A DNA stretch of 64,000 bases. Source: Owenia fusiformis (Eukaryota > Annelida > Polychaeta > Sabellida > Oweniidae). The DNA lies in the NCBI GenBank assembly GCA_903813345.2, contig CAIIXF020000001.1, forward strand, positions 12,853,915 to 12,917,914, read 5' to 3'. Positions 1-11,146 of this stretch are shown one piece after another. Under the pieces are notes generated by a model that was not told the DNA's origin, did not search any database, and saw only the letters and a list, made by a program, of their open reading frames with translations. The translations under genes and the position numbers were made by a program. Position 1 is the stretch's first letter; every line of letters starts with the position of its first letter.

Positions 1-1803
1 AGAATGCCCAAAAACTAATCAGATCTAGATTTTCATACTAAGAATCATCTCTGAAAATTTGAAATTGATCTACCAAACAGTTCACCTGGAAATGCGTAGA
101 CAAGACTTTACAGACAAGATTTTAGGATGGAAAATCCAAAATGGCTGCCTTGACATTTACCCAGAATGCCCAAAAACTAATCAGATCTAGATTTTCATAC
201 TAAAAATCATCCCTGAAAATTTGAAATTGATCTACCAAACGGTTCACCTGAAAACGCGTAGACAAGACTTTACAGACAAGATTTTAGGACGGAAAAATCC
301 AAAATGGCCGACAATAAAAAAGTGATTATGAGTTTTTGCTGATTTCCTTTTACAAAATTATCACATATTACTACTGTTAACAATAACATAGGCTTTTACA
401 ACAAAGTACACCTGAAATTATTTATAAAGCTACTAAATAGTTAAAGTATGAAAATTGAAAAACACCATTCAATATGATACAAAGTATTATCGCGCGCTAA
501 CTTTTCTTAAAACATTCAAAATGGCTGACATGACTGAGCTAACAGGTCCAAAACCTAATCAGATGTAGAATGAAGTGAGCTGAACAAGATGTTAAAGTTT
601 CAAAAGCAACTGTGAAGTCATTTTTCTTAAAGTTTGCAGACAAGGATTTTAGCATTTGACTTCAAAATGGCCGACAGGAAGTAGGTATCCACTTAAATTT
701 TTTTCATCCACATCAAGATGCACTCATAAGTTATCCCTGAAAATTTGAAGGTGATATCTGTAGCGGTTTTGGAGAAAACTGCCGGACGTACGGACGGACG
801 GACAGACGGACATACGGACAGACAGACGCGCCTAGGCCGACAATATGGCCCCACACTATGTGGTGGGGACATAACAAAAGGCAGCCATTTTGAATTGAGT
901 GGCTATATTGAACTCCTTGATGAACGGAAAGGACGGGTGTCATTAAGGTCCCTTTTTAGCCCCCAAAGATATCTGATAATAATGGATATCATATTGAAGA
1001 AAATCATTTGTGCTTTATAAAAATACAATTTCAGCGAATTTTGACCTTGGATGTTCACACAACAGTCATTTAAAGATCATATACCATTTTTGGTGTTTTT
1101 ACAAAAAATTCTTTATTTATTGTTGTCTAAGTCAATAGTATGTAAATATTAACCAATTTAAATATATTAAAATGTAATATATGAAATACTGAAGAAAAGA
1201 TACAATTAAAATTATTTTCATGGAAAGCACATATGGCAATATTGACAAAATGCAAATGCTATTTTGGTAGGTTCTGGGCTAGCAATGGGTACATTTCAAC
1301 TGTGACTGTAATGGATTACTATTGACTTTTATCAACATCACAGGGCAATATTTAAGCAACTTAAATACAAGGAAAATCAAAGATTTCCTCTCATTTCTAA
1401 AACGAGGAACAAAAGCATGAATTCAAGGAAAATAAATGATGGCCTGTGCCAATTATATAACATATGAGAAAGTTGTGGCACAGTAAAGGATATGTATATC
1501 ATATGATTTTAAATGATTTTATCTTTATCTCCGAGTTGATATCAATATATGGCAATTGCCAAGTTAGCATAGCGAATTAGCGCAGATATTGATATCAATG
1601 AGTTGGATTAACACAATATCATGAAAATGCATAGGATGTTCTATTTTTCCCATAGTTCACCTCTAAAACTAAACAAAGCATATCAAAACAACATCCTTCA
1701 TTCATTCATCCCCATGTTGTCATGAAATCACTATGTAACAAAACACATCATATTGGTGGTAGTTTTCAAATCCCTGCCAAAAGGTGATATCTGTGAAATA
1801 TTT
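1..1803 (+). repeat. Left copy of a 1965-bp tandem duplication (cut by the window start)
   Basis: This stretch reappears at 1966-3768 with an exact offset of 1965 bases and only about six substitutions noticed by eye (for example near 135, 594, 695, 950, 1227 and 1619). It holds degenerate copies of a ~145-bp sub-repeat (1-150 and 151-300) containing 'CCAAAATGGCTGCC', then a (GACG)/(GACA) microsatellite at 784-827 and an imperfect hairpin at 849-868 followed by ACATAAC. The short open frames across the microsatellite occur in both copies and are products of the repeat, not genes. Confidence 0.93.
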
Positions 1804-1965
1804 ATAAAGCCAAAAAACTAATCTCTTCGAGATTTTCATACTAAGAATCATCCCTGAAAATTTGAAATTGATCTACCAAACGGTTCACCTGGAAATCCGT
1901 AGACAAAACTTAACAGACAAGATTTTAGGTCAGAAAATCCAAAATGGCTGCCTTGACATTTACCC
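1804..1965 (+). repeat. Junction sub-repeat between the two duplicated copies
   Basis: This is a further, more diverged copy of the ~145-bp sub-repeat (TTTTCATACTAAGAATCATC core). It joins the end of the left copy to the start of the right copy. The right copy is instead followed by unrelated sequence from 3769. Unequal exchange between sub-repeats could have produced the duplication. Confidence 0.8.
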
Positions 1966-3768
1966 AGAATGCCCAAAAACTAATCAGATCTAGATTTTCA
2001 TACTAAGAATCATCTCTGAAAATTTGAAATTGATCTACCAAACAGTTCACCTGGAAATGCGTAGACAAGACTTTACAGACAAGATTTTAGGACGGAAAAT
2101 CCAAAATGGCTGCCTTGACATTTACCCAGAATGCCCAAAAACTAATCAGATCTAGATTTTCATACTAAAAATCATCCCTGAAAATTTGAAATTGATCTAC
2201 CAAACGGTTCACCTGAAAACGCGTAGACAAGACTTTACAGACAAGATTTTAGGACGGAAAAATCCAAAATGGCCGACAATAAAAAAGTGATTATGAGTTT
2301 TTGCTGATTTCCTTTTACAAAATTATCACATATTACTACTGTTAACAATAACATAGGCTTTTACAACAAAGTACACCTGAAATTATTTATAAAGCTACTA
2401 AATAGTTAAAGTATGAAAATTGAAAAACACCATTCAATATGATACAAAGTATTATCGCGCGCTAACTTTTCTTAAAACATTCAAAATGGCTGACATGACT
2501 GAGCTAACAGGTCCAAAACCTAATCAGATGTAGAATGAAGTGAGCTGAACAAGATTTTAAAGTTTCAAAAGCAACTGTGAAGTCATTTTTCTTAAAGTTT
2601 GCAGACAAGGATTTTAGCATTTGACTTCAAAATGGCCGACAGGAAGTAGGTATCCACTTAAATTGTTTTCATCCACATCAAGATGCACTCATAAGTTATC
2701 CCTGAAAATTTGAAGGTGATATCTGTAGCGGTTTTGGAGAAAACTGCCGGACGTACGGACGGACGGACAGACGGACATACGGACAGACAGACGCGCCTAG
2801 GCCGACAATATGGCCCCACACTATGTGGTGGGGACATAACAAAAGGCAGCCATTTTGAATTGAGTGGCTATATTGAACTCCTTGATGAACGGAAAGGACG
2901 GGTGTCATTAAGGGCCCTTTTTAGCCCCCAAAGATATCTGATAATAATGGATATCATATTGAAGAAAATCATTTGTGCTTTATAAAAATACAATTTCAGC
3001 GAATTTTGACCTTGGATGTTCACACAACAGTCATTTAAAGATCATATACCATTTTTGGTGTTTTTACAAAAAATTCTTTATTTATTGTTGTCTAAGTCAA
3101 TAGTATGTAAATATTAACCAATTTAAATATATTAAAATGTAATATATGAAATACTGAAGAAAAGATACAATTAAAATTATTTTCATGGAAAGCACATAAG
3201 GCAATATTGACAAAATGCAAATGCTATTTTGGTAGGTTCTGGGCTAGCAATGGGTACATTTCAACTGTGACTGTAATGGATTACTATTGACTTTTATCAA
3301 CATCACAGGGCAATATTTAAGCAACTTAAATACAAGGAAAATCAAAGATTTCCTCTCATTTCTAAAACGAGGAACAAAAGCATGAATTCAAGGAAAATAA
3401 ATGATGGCCTGTGCCAATTATATAACATATGAGAAAGTTGTGGCACAGTAAAGGATATGTATATCATATGATTTTAAATGATTTTATCTTTATCTCCGAG
3501 TTGATATCAATATATGGCAATTGCCAAGTTAGCATAGCGAATTAGCGCAGATATTGATATCAATGAGTTGGATTAACACAATATCACGAAAATGCATAGG
3601 ATGTTCTATTTTTCCCATAGTTCACCTCTAAAACTAAACAAAGCATATCAAAACAACATCCTTCATTCATTCATCCCCATGTTGTCATGAAATCACTATG
3701 TAACAAAACACATCATATTGGTGGTAGTTTTCAAATCCCTGCCAAAAGGTGATATCTGTGAAATATTT
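1966..3768 (+). repeat. Right copy of the 1965-bp tandem duplication
   Basis: Same order of parts as 1-1803: sub-repeats at 1966-2280, microsatellite at 2749-2792, imperfect hairpin at 2814-2833, then an AT-rich tail carrying a dyad built from two ATTGATATCAAT-like palindromes about 60 bases apart (about 3500 and 3553). The match ends after GATATCTGTGAAATATT. Confidence 0.93.
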
Positions 3769-5160
3769 TCCGTATTCCATAGATATCACTTTTTCCACGC
3801 ATTTGCAAAATATCATAAATATGTTTTCATGTTACCTAACAGAGCGGAACAGACTTCAACTATGGGATAAAGAATAAAAAATAAGTACATAATTGAATTA
3901 CCACTCCAAAAATATTAAATATGAGGGTTTAAAGAAAGAATATTGAATATGAGATTCAAAAAGACAAGTGGCCTCATGTCTCACGTTACCCAAACCCCAG
4001 ATCCTTGATGTCATATATACTTGTATACTGTATATCAATGTTATTTACTGGGAGGATTAAATATGGAGTGTATAGCAATGGTCAATACGATATTTCCAGA
4101 TGGATATTTTTCCCTAGAAGCGGAACCCAAACTCAGTCATGACATAGAAGCTAACTTTTGCAATTAATAGAAACTTGTTTTTTATTATATTTTTGTGTTC
4201 TATATTTGAGATGAAATAATATGAGATTCATTTCTACAAGAGGATGGAACGAATGTGAACTTGTATATTGAACTATACTCCTTTTCTGATTAAACAGAAC
4301 AACATTTTATCCAAGCCAATTAAGAAAACCAAGGCCAATGAGTGTAATTTATGCCCAGTTAAACTAACACAATAACAACTTTTTGTCTGGACTCACTTAT
4401 TATGTAAGAATGAATTGTATTACTGTTTACTGCATTAAATTTTAAGTATACTATCTGTATTTAATTTCAAATGCCTATCTCACTTATCGAAGGTATACAA
4501 GAAATGTTATTTTGAAACAATTCAGCACAATCAAAACCATGTCCACATAATATGACATATCCAAGATGGCTGCCACAATTTTAGATCCATGCACGTGTGA
4601 AGAAGTTAGAAATACACATGGTCCACAAGTTCCATCCCCAATAAAATGGGAAGTTTAAGGTTTTCACACATATCAACTCTATTCCTATATACTTTATATT
4701 TGTGGTAAGGCTTGTGATCTAGGTAAACTTAGCATGTTCATGTACCTCCTATCTTCTGAAGCTAAAAACAGAAATAGTGACTTCAATTGAGAAAAATGAA
4801 TCTTATGGGCTCCATATACATTTTGAGTGGCTGTCCGGCTTAAGTTAGATACTACTGATAATCTGAGATTGAAAATTATGTCAAGTTTAGTCCTCAGCCT
4901 CTCATAATGGATAACTTCGAGGTAATTGTGTTGTTACTGCAAAAACCTCTATTTCTTCATCACAAATCTACCATCTTTTGCATCTGTCAAAACCCCTCAT
5001 TTCATTTTCATTTTCAGACTTTTGCTTGTGCCATCATTAAATATATATATTCAACTTGTGATTCAGAATATTTTAAGAACTTTTCATAAATTTTTTTATT
5101 TACACACTTTTGAAAAAATGACTAAGTCAGAGAATGGCCTCTTAATGGCATGTCCCCTTT
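3769..5160. other. Intergenic AT-rich sequence, no gene seen
   Basis: No exon, RNA gene or clear repeat is recognisable. Short open frames near 4907-5162 have no recognisable protein features and are interpreted as chance. Confidence 0.6.
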
Positions 5161-5300
5161 AAAGGCATTAGGTTTTAAATTCTGAACCAAATCTGATAAA
5201 CAACATCTGAGTTACATCACATACATCACGAACAGACACACAGATCAAAGATAAATGGAGAAACAGACTGATGGACAGCTTTTCCCTATTCCTATTTGCT
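5161..5300 (+). repeat. Degenerate fragment of a microsatellite-plus-core element
   Basis: The order 'CTGAACCAAATCTGATAAAC', then 'GAGTTA', then a decayed GACAGA/GATGGACAG run, then CCCTATTCC mirrors the 3' part of the element at 9070-9785 (AACCAAATCC, GAGTTATC, (GACG)n, TATCCCC). Confidence 0.45.
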
Positions 5301-5620
5301 TAGAACTTCAATCATTGGGATAATAAAAGGAATTTGGGAGCATGCAATAAAACTGAAAAGTATACATACATTTCTGCTAGTACTGAACTTCAAGTTTCAG
5401 ACTGTAAGTATCAGTAGAGGCATTTGATCAGTGTTCTTCCTACAAAACAAATCAATATTTAAAGTTCATTTCATAAATGATCTATTCCAGGATTACATGG
5501 ATTAATTTTCTATGTGTTTGAATTAAAGGGATACTTCTTTTTTGCAAAATATCTATGTTACAATACAAATACATTTTAATATAATAATAATATCCAATAG
5601 GGGGTATATACAATAATAGC

Positions 5621-5746
5621 AAGGCATCAACATGCAAAATGTCACCATCTACAAACAGTTACAGATGCCAAATTCAAATCACCAAACATCATCCACAAAA
5701 GTTGGAGACAATAACAATATGTCACCACTTATTGTGGTGACATAAT
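5621..5746 (+). repeat. Family A hairpin-ended repeat, copy 1
   Basis: Begins AAGGCATCAACATGCAAAAT, includes GTTACAGATG and GTTGGAGAC, and ends AACAATAT, then a stem GTCACCAC (5721-5728) paired with GTGGTGAC (5734-5741), then ATAATA. The 8-bp stem is perfect. Confidence 0.8.
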
Positions 5747-6010
5747 AAAATTAGGTTTTGATGCAAACTTAAAGTAAACTAATTCTATGAATGAGAATGG
5801 TGTAAGGTAGAAAAAGAGTTGCTTAGATGATCTCAATGTCCCTGCAGATCAAAAGACCACTGAATATATAACTTAATGTACCTTTGTATATTGCTAAGAT
5901 GGCTACTGCTTTTTCTATGTTATTTCTGTTCTGTTTAGTTATTTCTCTGTCTTTTCATCAAATCTGTTGAAAAGTACCTGTAAAGTACGTAAAAGAGTAT
6001 ATAATAAACA

Positions 6011-6139
6011 AAGCATTAACCTGCAAAATCTCACCTCTGCCATTTGTTACAGATGCTGAACACCAACTGTTGAACACCAAACACCATTCAGAAAAAGCTT
6101 GAGACTATAACAATACGTCACAACTTCTGGTGGTATTAA
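6011..6139 (+). repeat. Family A hairpin-ended repeat, copy 2 (degenerate)
   Basis: Same order of blocks as copy 1 (AAGCATTAAC, CATTTGTTACAGATG, GAGACTATAACAATA), but the terminal hairpin has decayed on both arms (GTCACAAC...GGTGGTAT). Confidence 0.75.
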
Positions 6140-8685
6140 AAACTTAGTGTTAATCCTGGTGCCCAACAGCTGAGCCATAACTATCCTCTGCCCACTGGTA
6201 TTCTGGCTCTAACTACCACCATTCTCATACCCATCCATTGTATTTTCTTAAAATAGTATGCCAAAAATGTTCTGTTTTCTTACCTCATCGCTCTATTCTC
6301 AGGCGAAGATCATGGTTCACTCGGCTCTAGTCAGTCACAGAATGCAGTAAAACTAAGCGGGCTAAGATGCCAGGTTCAGCAGTTCTAAAATACAACATAA
6401 GCTTAATAAAACACAATAAATATACTTTTGAGAAAATGAATTTCAAAATTGAAGTAACAACAAAACATACCTTCGAGTCAAATGTAGCATAATTTGTTAT
6501 ACATACTGCTATTCAATTGGACATCTCTATCTTCCTCTATAATTTGACACAAGAAAGGAGAATCTGCAACAATGACAATGCTAAAATAACAGTGTCAACT
6601 TGTTATAGATTCAAACTCAATATTTGCCATAATTAGGACATCAGAGTTGATGGTTTCACACAATGGAGATATGAAAGGGACCTACCATACTCAAAATAAT
6701 ATACACTTTTGCAAGAATTGGGAGGTTAAGCTATGTTTTAAATAAAACTTGTATGTGAGAATGTAGAATAATGGGATCAGTCTTCTCTTTCAATTATTTA
6801 CCTGCCAAAAAGAGTATGAAGGTACAAGACAAATAGTTTTAATTAATCCCTGGGGGTCATAATATTAATGTTCATGTACGGATCTCTATTTGCGAGTGGA
6901 GAAATATGTTTGGGAGCAAGATTTCACATTTGCAACTTGAGAATCGTGGTTCGAGTGCAAGGAACATACTGTAGTTATGAGCTCAGAACTGATGTTTGCG
7001 TTGTTGGAAGTCTAGGAGGCCTGTGTTTAGAGTGTTCGAGTATTTCAAAGCTTTCTAGATAAAGTCAACTAAACCCCAAGTGACAAGTAAATGTTAAATC
7101 TAACAAGGTTATGATGACAGAGCACTTTGAAAAAGTGTGATATAAAGGATAAAGAAAGGAAAAGCACTGATTCATCTATATGTATATGTCAATGGAGATT
7201 TCCATTTAGCTAACTGAAAGTGATTGATTACACTAGAATAAAATGTCATACTATTCAGACAGTTTGAGAATTAAGGATTTCTTCTAACCTTGAAAACAAG
7301 TCTTTTTGATCCATCCATTATTTCCAACAAAAGTATCTACATGTCACTGGAACTTTTGATGATGGAGGGCAACCAGTTCATTTTATTTGAAGTTAAATAT
7401 GAAGTTTTATGCACCAAATCGTATATAATGCTCTCAAGTTAGATTTTTCCAAATACATGTATGTTAAAAAATGAAACTTTCTGATGTTAGAATTTCCGTC
7501 CTCACCAATGTTTTATTACTTTCTAGATCAATATGATTATTAATGATATTTCCTATTTATAGTGGACTTTCTTGGAATAGCTTTGTCAATAAACATAAAT
7601 GACTTATCTTCTTTATAAAAAACTGACATACACAGATTTCTGGGATTGGATGTTTGAAAAATTTTACAGAAAATTTGATTTCTCTGTATCAATAATTTAA
7701 AGAAACAATATAACTGTATAAACAGATCACTTTTTGCCCCATTGAATATCCTAAATACACAAGAAACTTCAAGAAGGTTCCACCATAATTTAGAGTTATT
7801 CCAAAATAAGAGGGTTGAAACTTTTTTGGGTTTCCTTGTTTCTTAAAGTGAATTGATCAAGAGACTTCAAATATGGAATCAATGTGCAATTGGGCATTTT
7901 AAAAGATTCCATTTACAGTGAAAATGAGATTGGCATCATGGGCATAGTATGATGATGAGTTGATTGCCTCTTCATAGAGACTCCTATTAACGTACTAATA
8001 ATTGCAAATACTTCCGTATCGTGGACAGAAAATACTCACAATCAAAGATATAATCTTATTTGTTTGTCATTAACCTATTCTTTGTCAATACCCTGGATAT
8101 TTTTTTCCAGTATTTATTGCATCAACATTAAATGGATATTAAACTCATTGATAATATCTGATTAATCTATTGTGGTTTGCTTTCTTATCATTTTTTCTAA
8201 AAATGGAGAACCACTATTTTGTTAAGTTTCAACACAACATAAAAGATTCAATGCCTAAAAACATCTTTGCTTCAAAAAATAAAGTTTCAATATCAAACTT
8301 TCTATATTAAAGTTGTAGTTGGGAAATATTCTGAACAAGTTGAGAAAGTCATTATCTCTTAACTTTGTTTGATGGGCAAGGCGATACCTTGATCTAAGAA
8401 TAGGCAAAGAGAACCTAAATAGCCGAGCCAAAGTTTGTATTAAAACCAAGGAGATACAAGTATTGTACTCACAACATATACAGGATCAAATTCAGTAAAG
8501 CTATCTACATTCTAATCCAATGGTGATTATTATGAAATTGAATAGTAAAGATGAAGAAAAATTTCATTAGAGCAGACACATTTTGTCATTTCCTTAAACT
8601 GCTTCTAGTGACTGTGAATAATATCACGATATATAAAACGAGGTATTAACATTACAAGATGTTAGCACATGGTTGCAAATACAAC
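6140..8685. other. Intergenic sequence, no gene seen
   Basis: AT-rich, with only short open frames (near 6868-7062 and 8255-8449) that show no domain, no splice context and no repeat-family match. Confidence 0.55.
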
Positions 8686-8905
8686 ATGGCATTAACATGC
8701 CAGCTGCCACCACTTGCCATTTGTTACAGATGCAGAGTTACAGACGTCAGATGCTGAACAATAGTCACATAACCACAAAAAGTTGGAGACTATAACAACA
8801 TGTCACCAATTCTAATGGTGACATAAAATGTAACCATTTGTTACAGACACTGAACATACAATTGTGGCATTATCAATATGTCATCATTTCTTGGTGGTTA
8901 CAATT
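8686..8905 (+). repeat. Family A hairpin-ended repeat, copy 3, with a second partial unit
   Basis: Full unit at 8686-8826, ending AACAACAT, GTCACCAATT...GGTGAC, ATAAAA. A second partial unit follows directly (8829-8905: CATTTGTTACAGACACTGAA ... TATGTCATCATTTCTTGGTG). Confidence 0.75.
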
Positions 8906-9069
8906 CTTGGTATTGGCATGACAACATTCAAACTAGAAAAACAGCAACTCCACGGAGAAGCAAATCCCACCGAACAAAACATATTATGCTTATTATAGCT
9001 AGTGTAAATGATGAAATGTTTGTGCACTTTGTGATAGAAGCATGTTTGGCACAAAGTTAGTTTATACCA

Positions 9070-9785
9070 TTGTGTGAACTAGGAATCATCATATAAAATT
9101 TGAACCAAATCTGTTCACTGCTATATGTGTTATCAATGATTACGTTTTTTACGAAAATTGGCCGCCATCTTAAAATTCAGCCGCCATCTTGAAAATTATT
9201 TCTTGAACAGAGCTACTGTGTCCCTAGGCATAATCATATAAAATTTCAGCCGAATCTGTTCACTGGTATTTGAGTAATCAAAGATTACGTTTTTTACGAA
9301 AAATTGCCGCCATTTTGAAATTAAGCGGCCATCTTGAAAATTTTTTGTTGAACATAGCTACTGTGTCCCTAAGCATCATCATATACAATTTGAACCAAAT
9401 CCGTTCACTGGTATTTGAGTTATCAAAGATTACATATTTTTACAAAAAATGGCCGCCATTTTGAAATTAAGTGGCCATCTTGAAAATCTCTTTTTGTGCG
9501 AAACTCCTTTGTCCCTAGGCATCAGCATATGAAATTTGGACCAAATCCGTCAACTTGTATTTGAGTTATCAACGATTACATTTTTTATGAAAAATGGTGG
9601 CCATTTTGAATTGAGCAGCCATATTTCCTTCTCGAGCAGAGGTCCTACACTCATAAGGCATAAGCCTATAAAATTTGAACCAAATCCTTCAACCGGTATT
9701 GGAGTTATCGCCCAGACAGACGGACGGACGGACAGACGGACGGCTTCTCTATATCCCCCTCGAACTTCGTTCGATGGGATAATTA
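9070..9785 (+). mobile_element. Family B element: ~150-bp core repeats, GACG microsatellite, terminal hairpin
   Basis: Four to five tandem cores of about 150 bp each contain CATATAAAATTTGAACCAAA, GAGTTATCAAAGATTAC and GGCCGCCATTTTGAAATT. They are followed by a (GACG)/(GACA) run (9715-9743) and a perfect inverted repeat TCGAAC-TTC-GTTCGA (9760-9774) between CCCCC and TGGGATAAT. The order core array, tetranucleotide run, hairpin matches non-autonomous Helitron-like elements such as the bivalve 'pearl' type. The family name is inferred; no transposase is present. Confidence 0.7.
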
Positions 9786-11054
9786 TCTTTCAATAAATCT
9801 AATATGAGTTAAAATAAAATAAATACACATTGAAGTGATTACCACTTTATGTTAAATCTGGCGCCTGTTGCCATTTACACTTTATCTTTAAAGCTTAGTC
9901 TTATTCTAATTCAACAAAAACAGTATCTGGTAGGATTTTGTGCTCATTGTGTTTTATGTTATCTAATTTTATTACAGATGTTGTTTCCTTGGTAAAGTTG
10001 CTATTAATGTACAGTTGTGCATGCATATATTTTGAATATCACCCTATAATATCACATACAATATGTATGAAAAACATATAATACAGTTTAACATAGTGTA
10101 GCTAACTTTTCAAAAATATATATTCTATTTAAAATTATTTCAATTCTCATTGATATTGCTTTTACTTGTACAAATAACTTTCATATACAATGGTAGCTGA
10201 AAGAATTGTATGCTACATATGGTACTCATATCTCCATTTCTTCCCATATTATATATGGTACAACATAGTTTGTGATAAGAATTCAGTTATTGTGGTTATA
10301 CATAAATGGTGTTGTTATATATTTTTTGTCATTGTGTTATGACATCATAATGAAAAATCATTTGCAAATCCTCGGATTGCAACAATTCATTTAAATACAT
10401 GTTATCTTTACTATATTTAATCATCCAAGATTTTCATTGGGGGTGAGTAATCAAAATGAATATCACCATGGGTTATTTCAAAACAGGACATCTGGCTACA
10501 ATATGAAAAAAATATTCATGAAGACCCCCAAAAATTACATGACATAAAACCATGTTTAGTCTTTTTCAATATGACATCATAGCACTTTACAAAATGAAAT
10601 CATATTCACACCTCATTTAATGGATGATACATTACTCAGGTGAAAGAATCTAATATATTCCTCTGATTGTGCAATAAAGATTTGTAACTGATCATCCCTA
10701 TGGATTTTGAAAATGTATTTTTAAGAATCATGGCCTTGAATAGTTCATTAGAGGAAATAGAGTTATTAAATGACGTCAATTTTATGCCAGGCAGTTTGTC
10801 ATTTACATTCCACCCACAATGAAACAACTTATAATACAAACAATTCACATTAATTTGCTAGCTACAAAATAAAATGCCATCACAATATTAGAAAAAATTC
10901 TCAAAAGATCAGAACTCTCGATTTATGTATTACTATCATGAATTAGTTTATATTGACATGAATCTAAATTGAGCCATAGTCCAGATATAAAACTGAGTTA
11001 ATGGTGTCCTCTTCATGTGAAGAGGAGTGATGATTGCCTTTATGAGGGAGTTTC
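9786..11054. other. DARS1 downstream flank and probable 3' untranslated region
   Basis: The DARS1 stop codon lies at 11055-11057, so its 3' untranslated region runs leftwards from here. A minus-strand ATTAAA (10616-10621) is one possible poly(A) signal and AATAAA (9968-9973) another; neither can be chosen from sequence alone. No other gene is seen. Confidence 0.4.
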
Positions 11055-11146
11055 CTATGGTGTAAGTCGTTTGGGGTCACGTGGGAACATCGAAGTCTTG
11101 CGTACATTGTCCAGTCCAAGATATAACATCACCACTCTCTCCATGC
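11055..11146 (-). CDS. DARS1: DARS1 coding exon 15, motif 3 and stop
   Basis: Encodes [20 protein letters not shown] then [10 protein letters not shown] and TAG at 11055-11057. The ending [10 protein letters not shown] matches the usual animal C-terminus, so the gene is complete. Confidence 0.97.

Noticed and set aside
731-1020. Paired open frames on both strands over the GACG microsatellite, repeated at 2696-2985
   Set aside because: They are created by the microsatellite and duplicated with it; there is no domain and the peptides are low-complexity (GRTDGRTDGHTDRQT).
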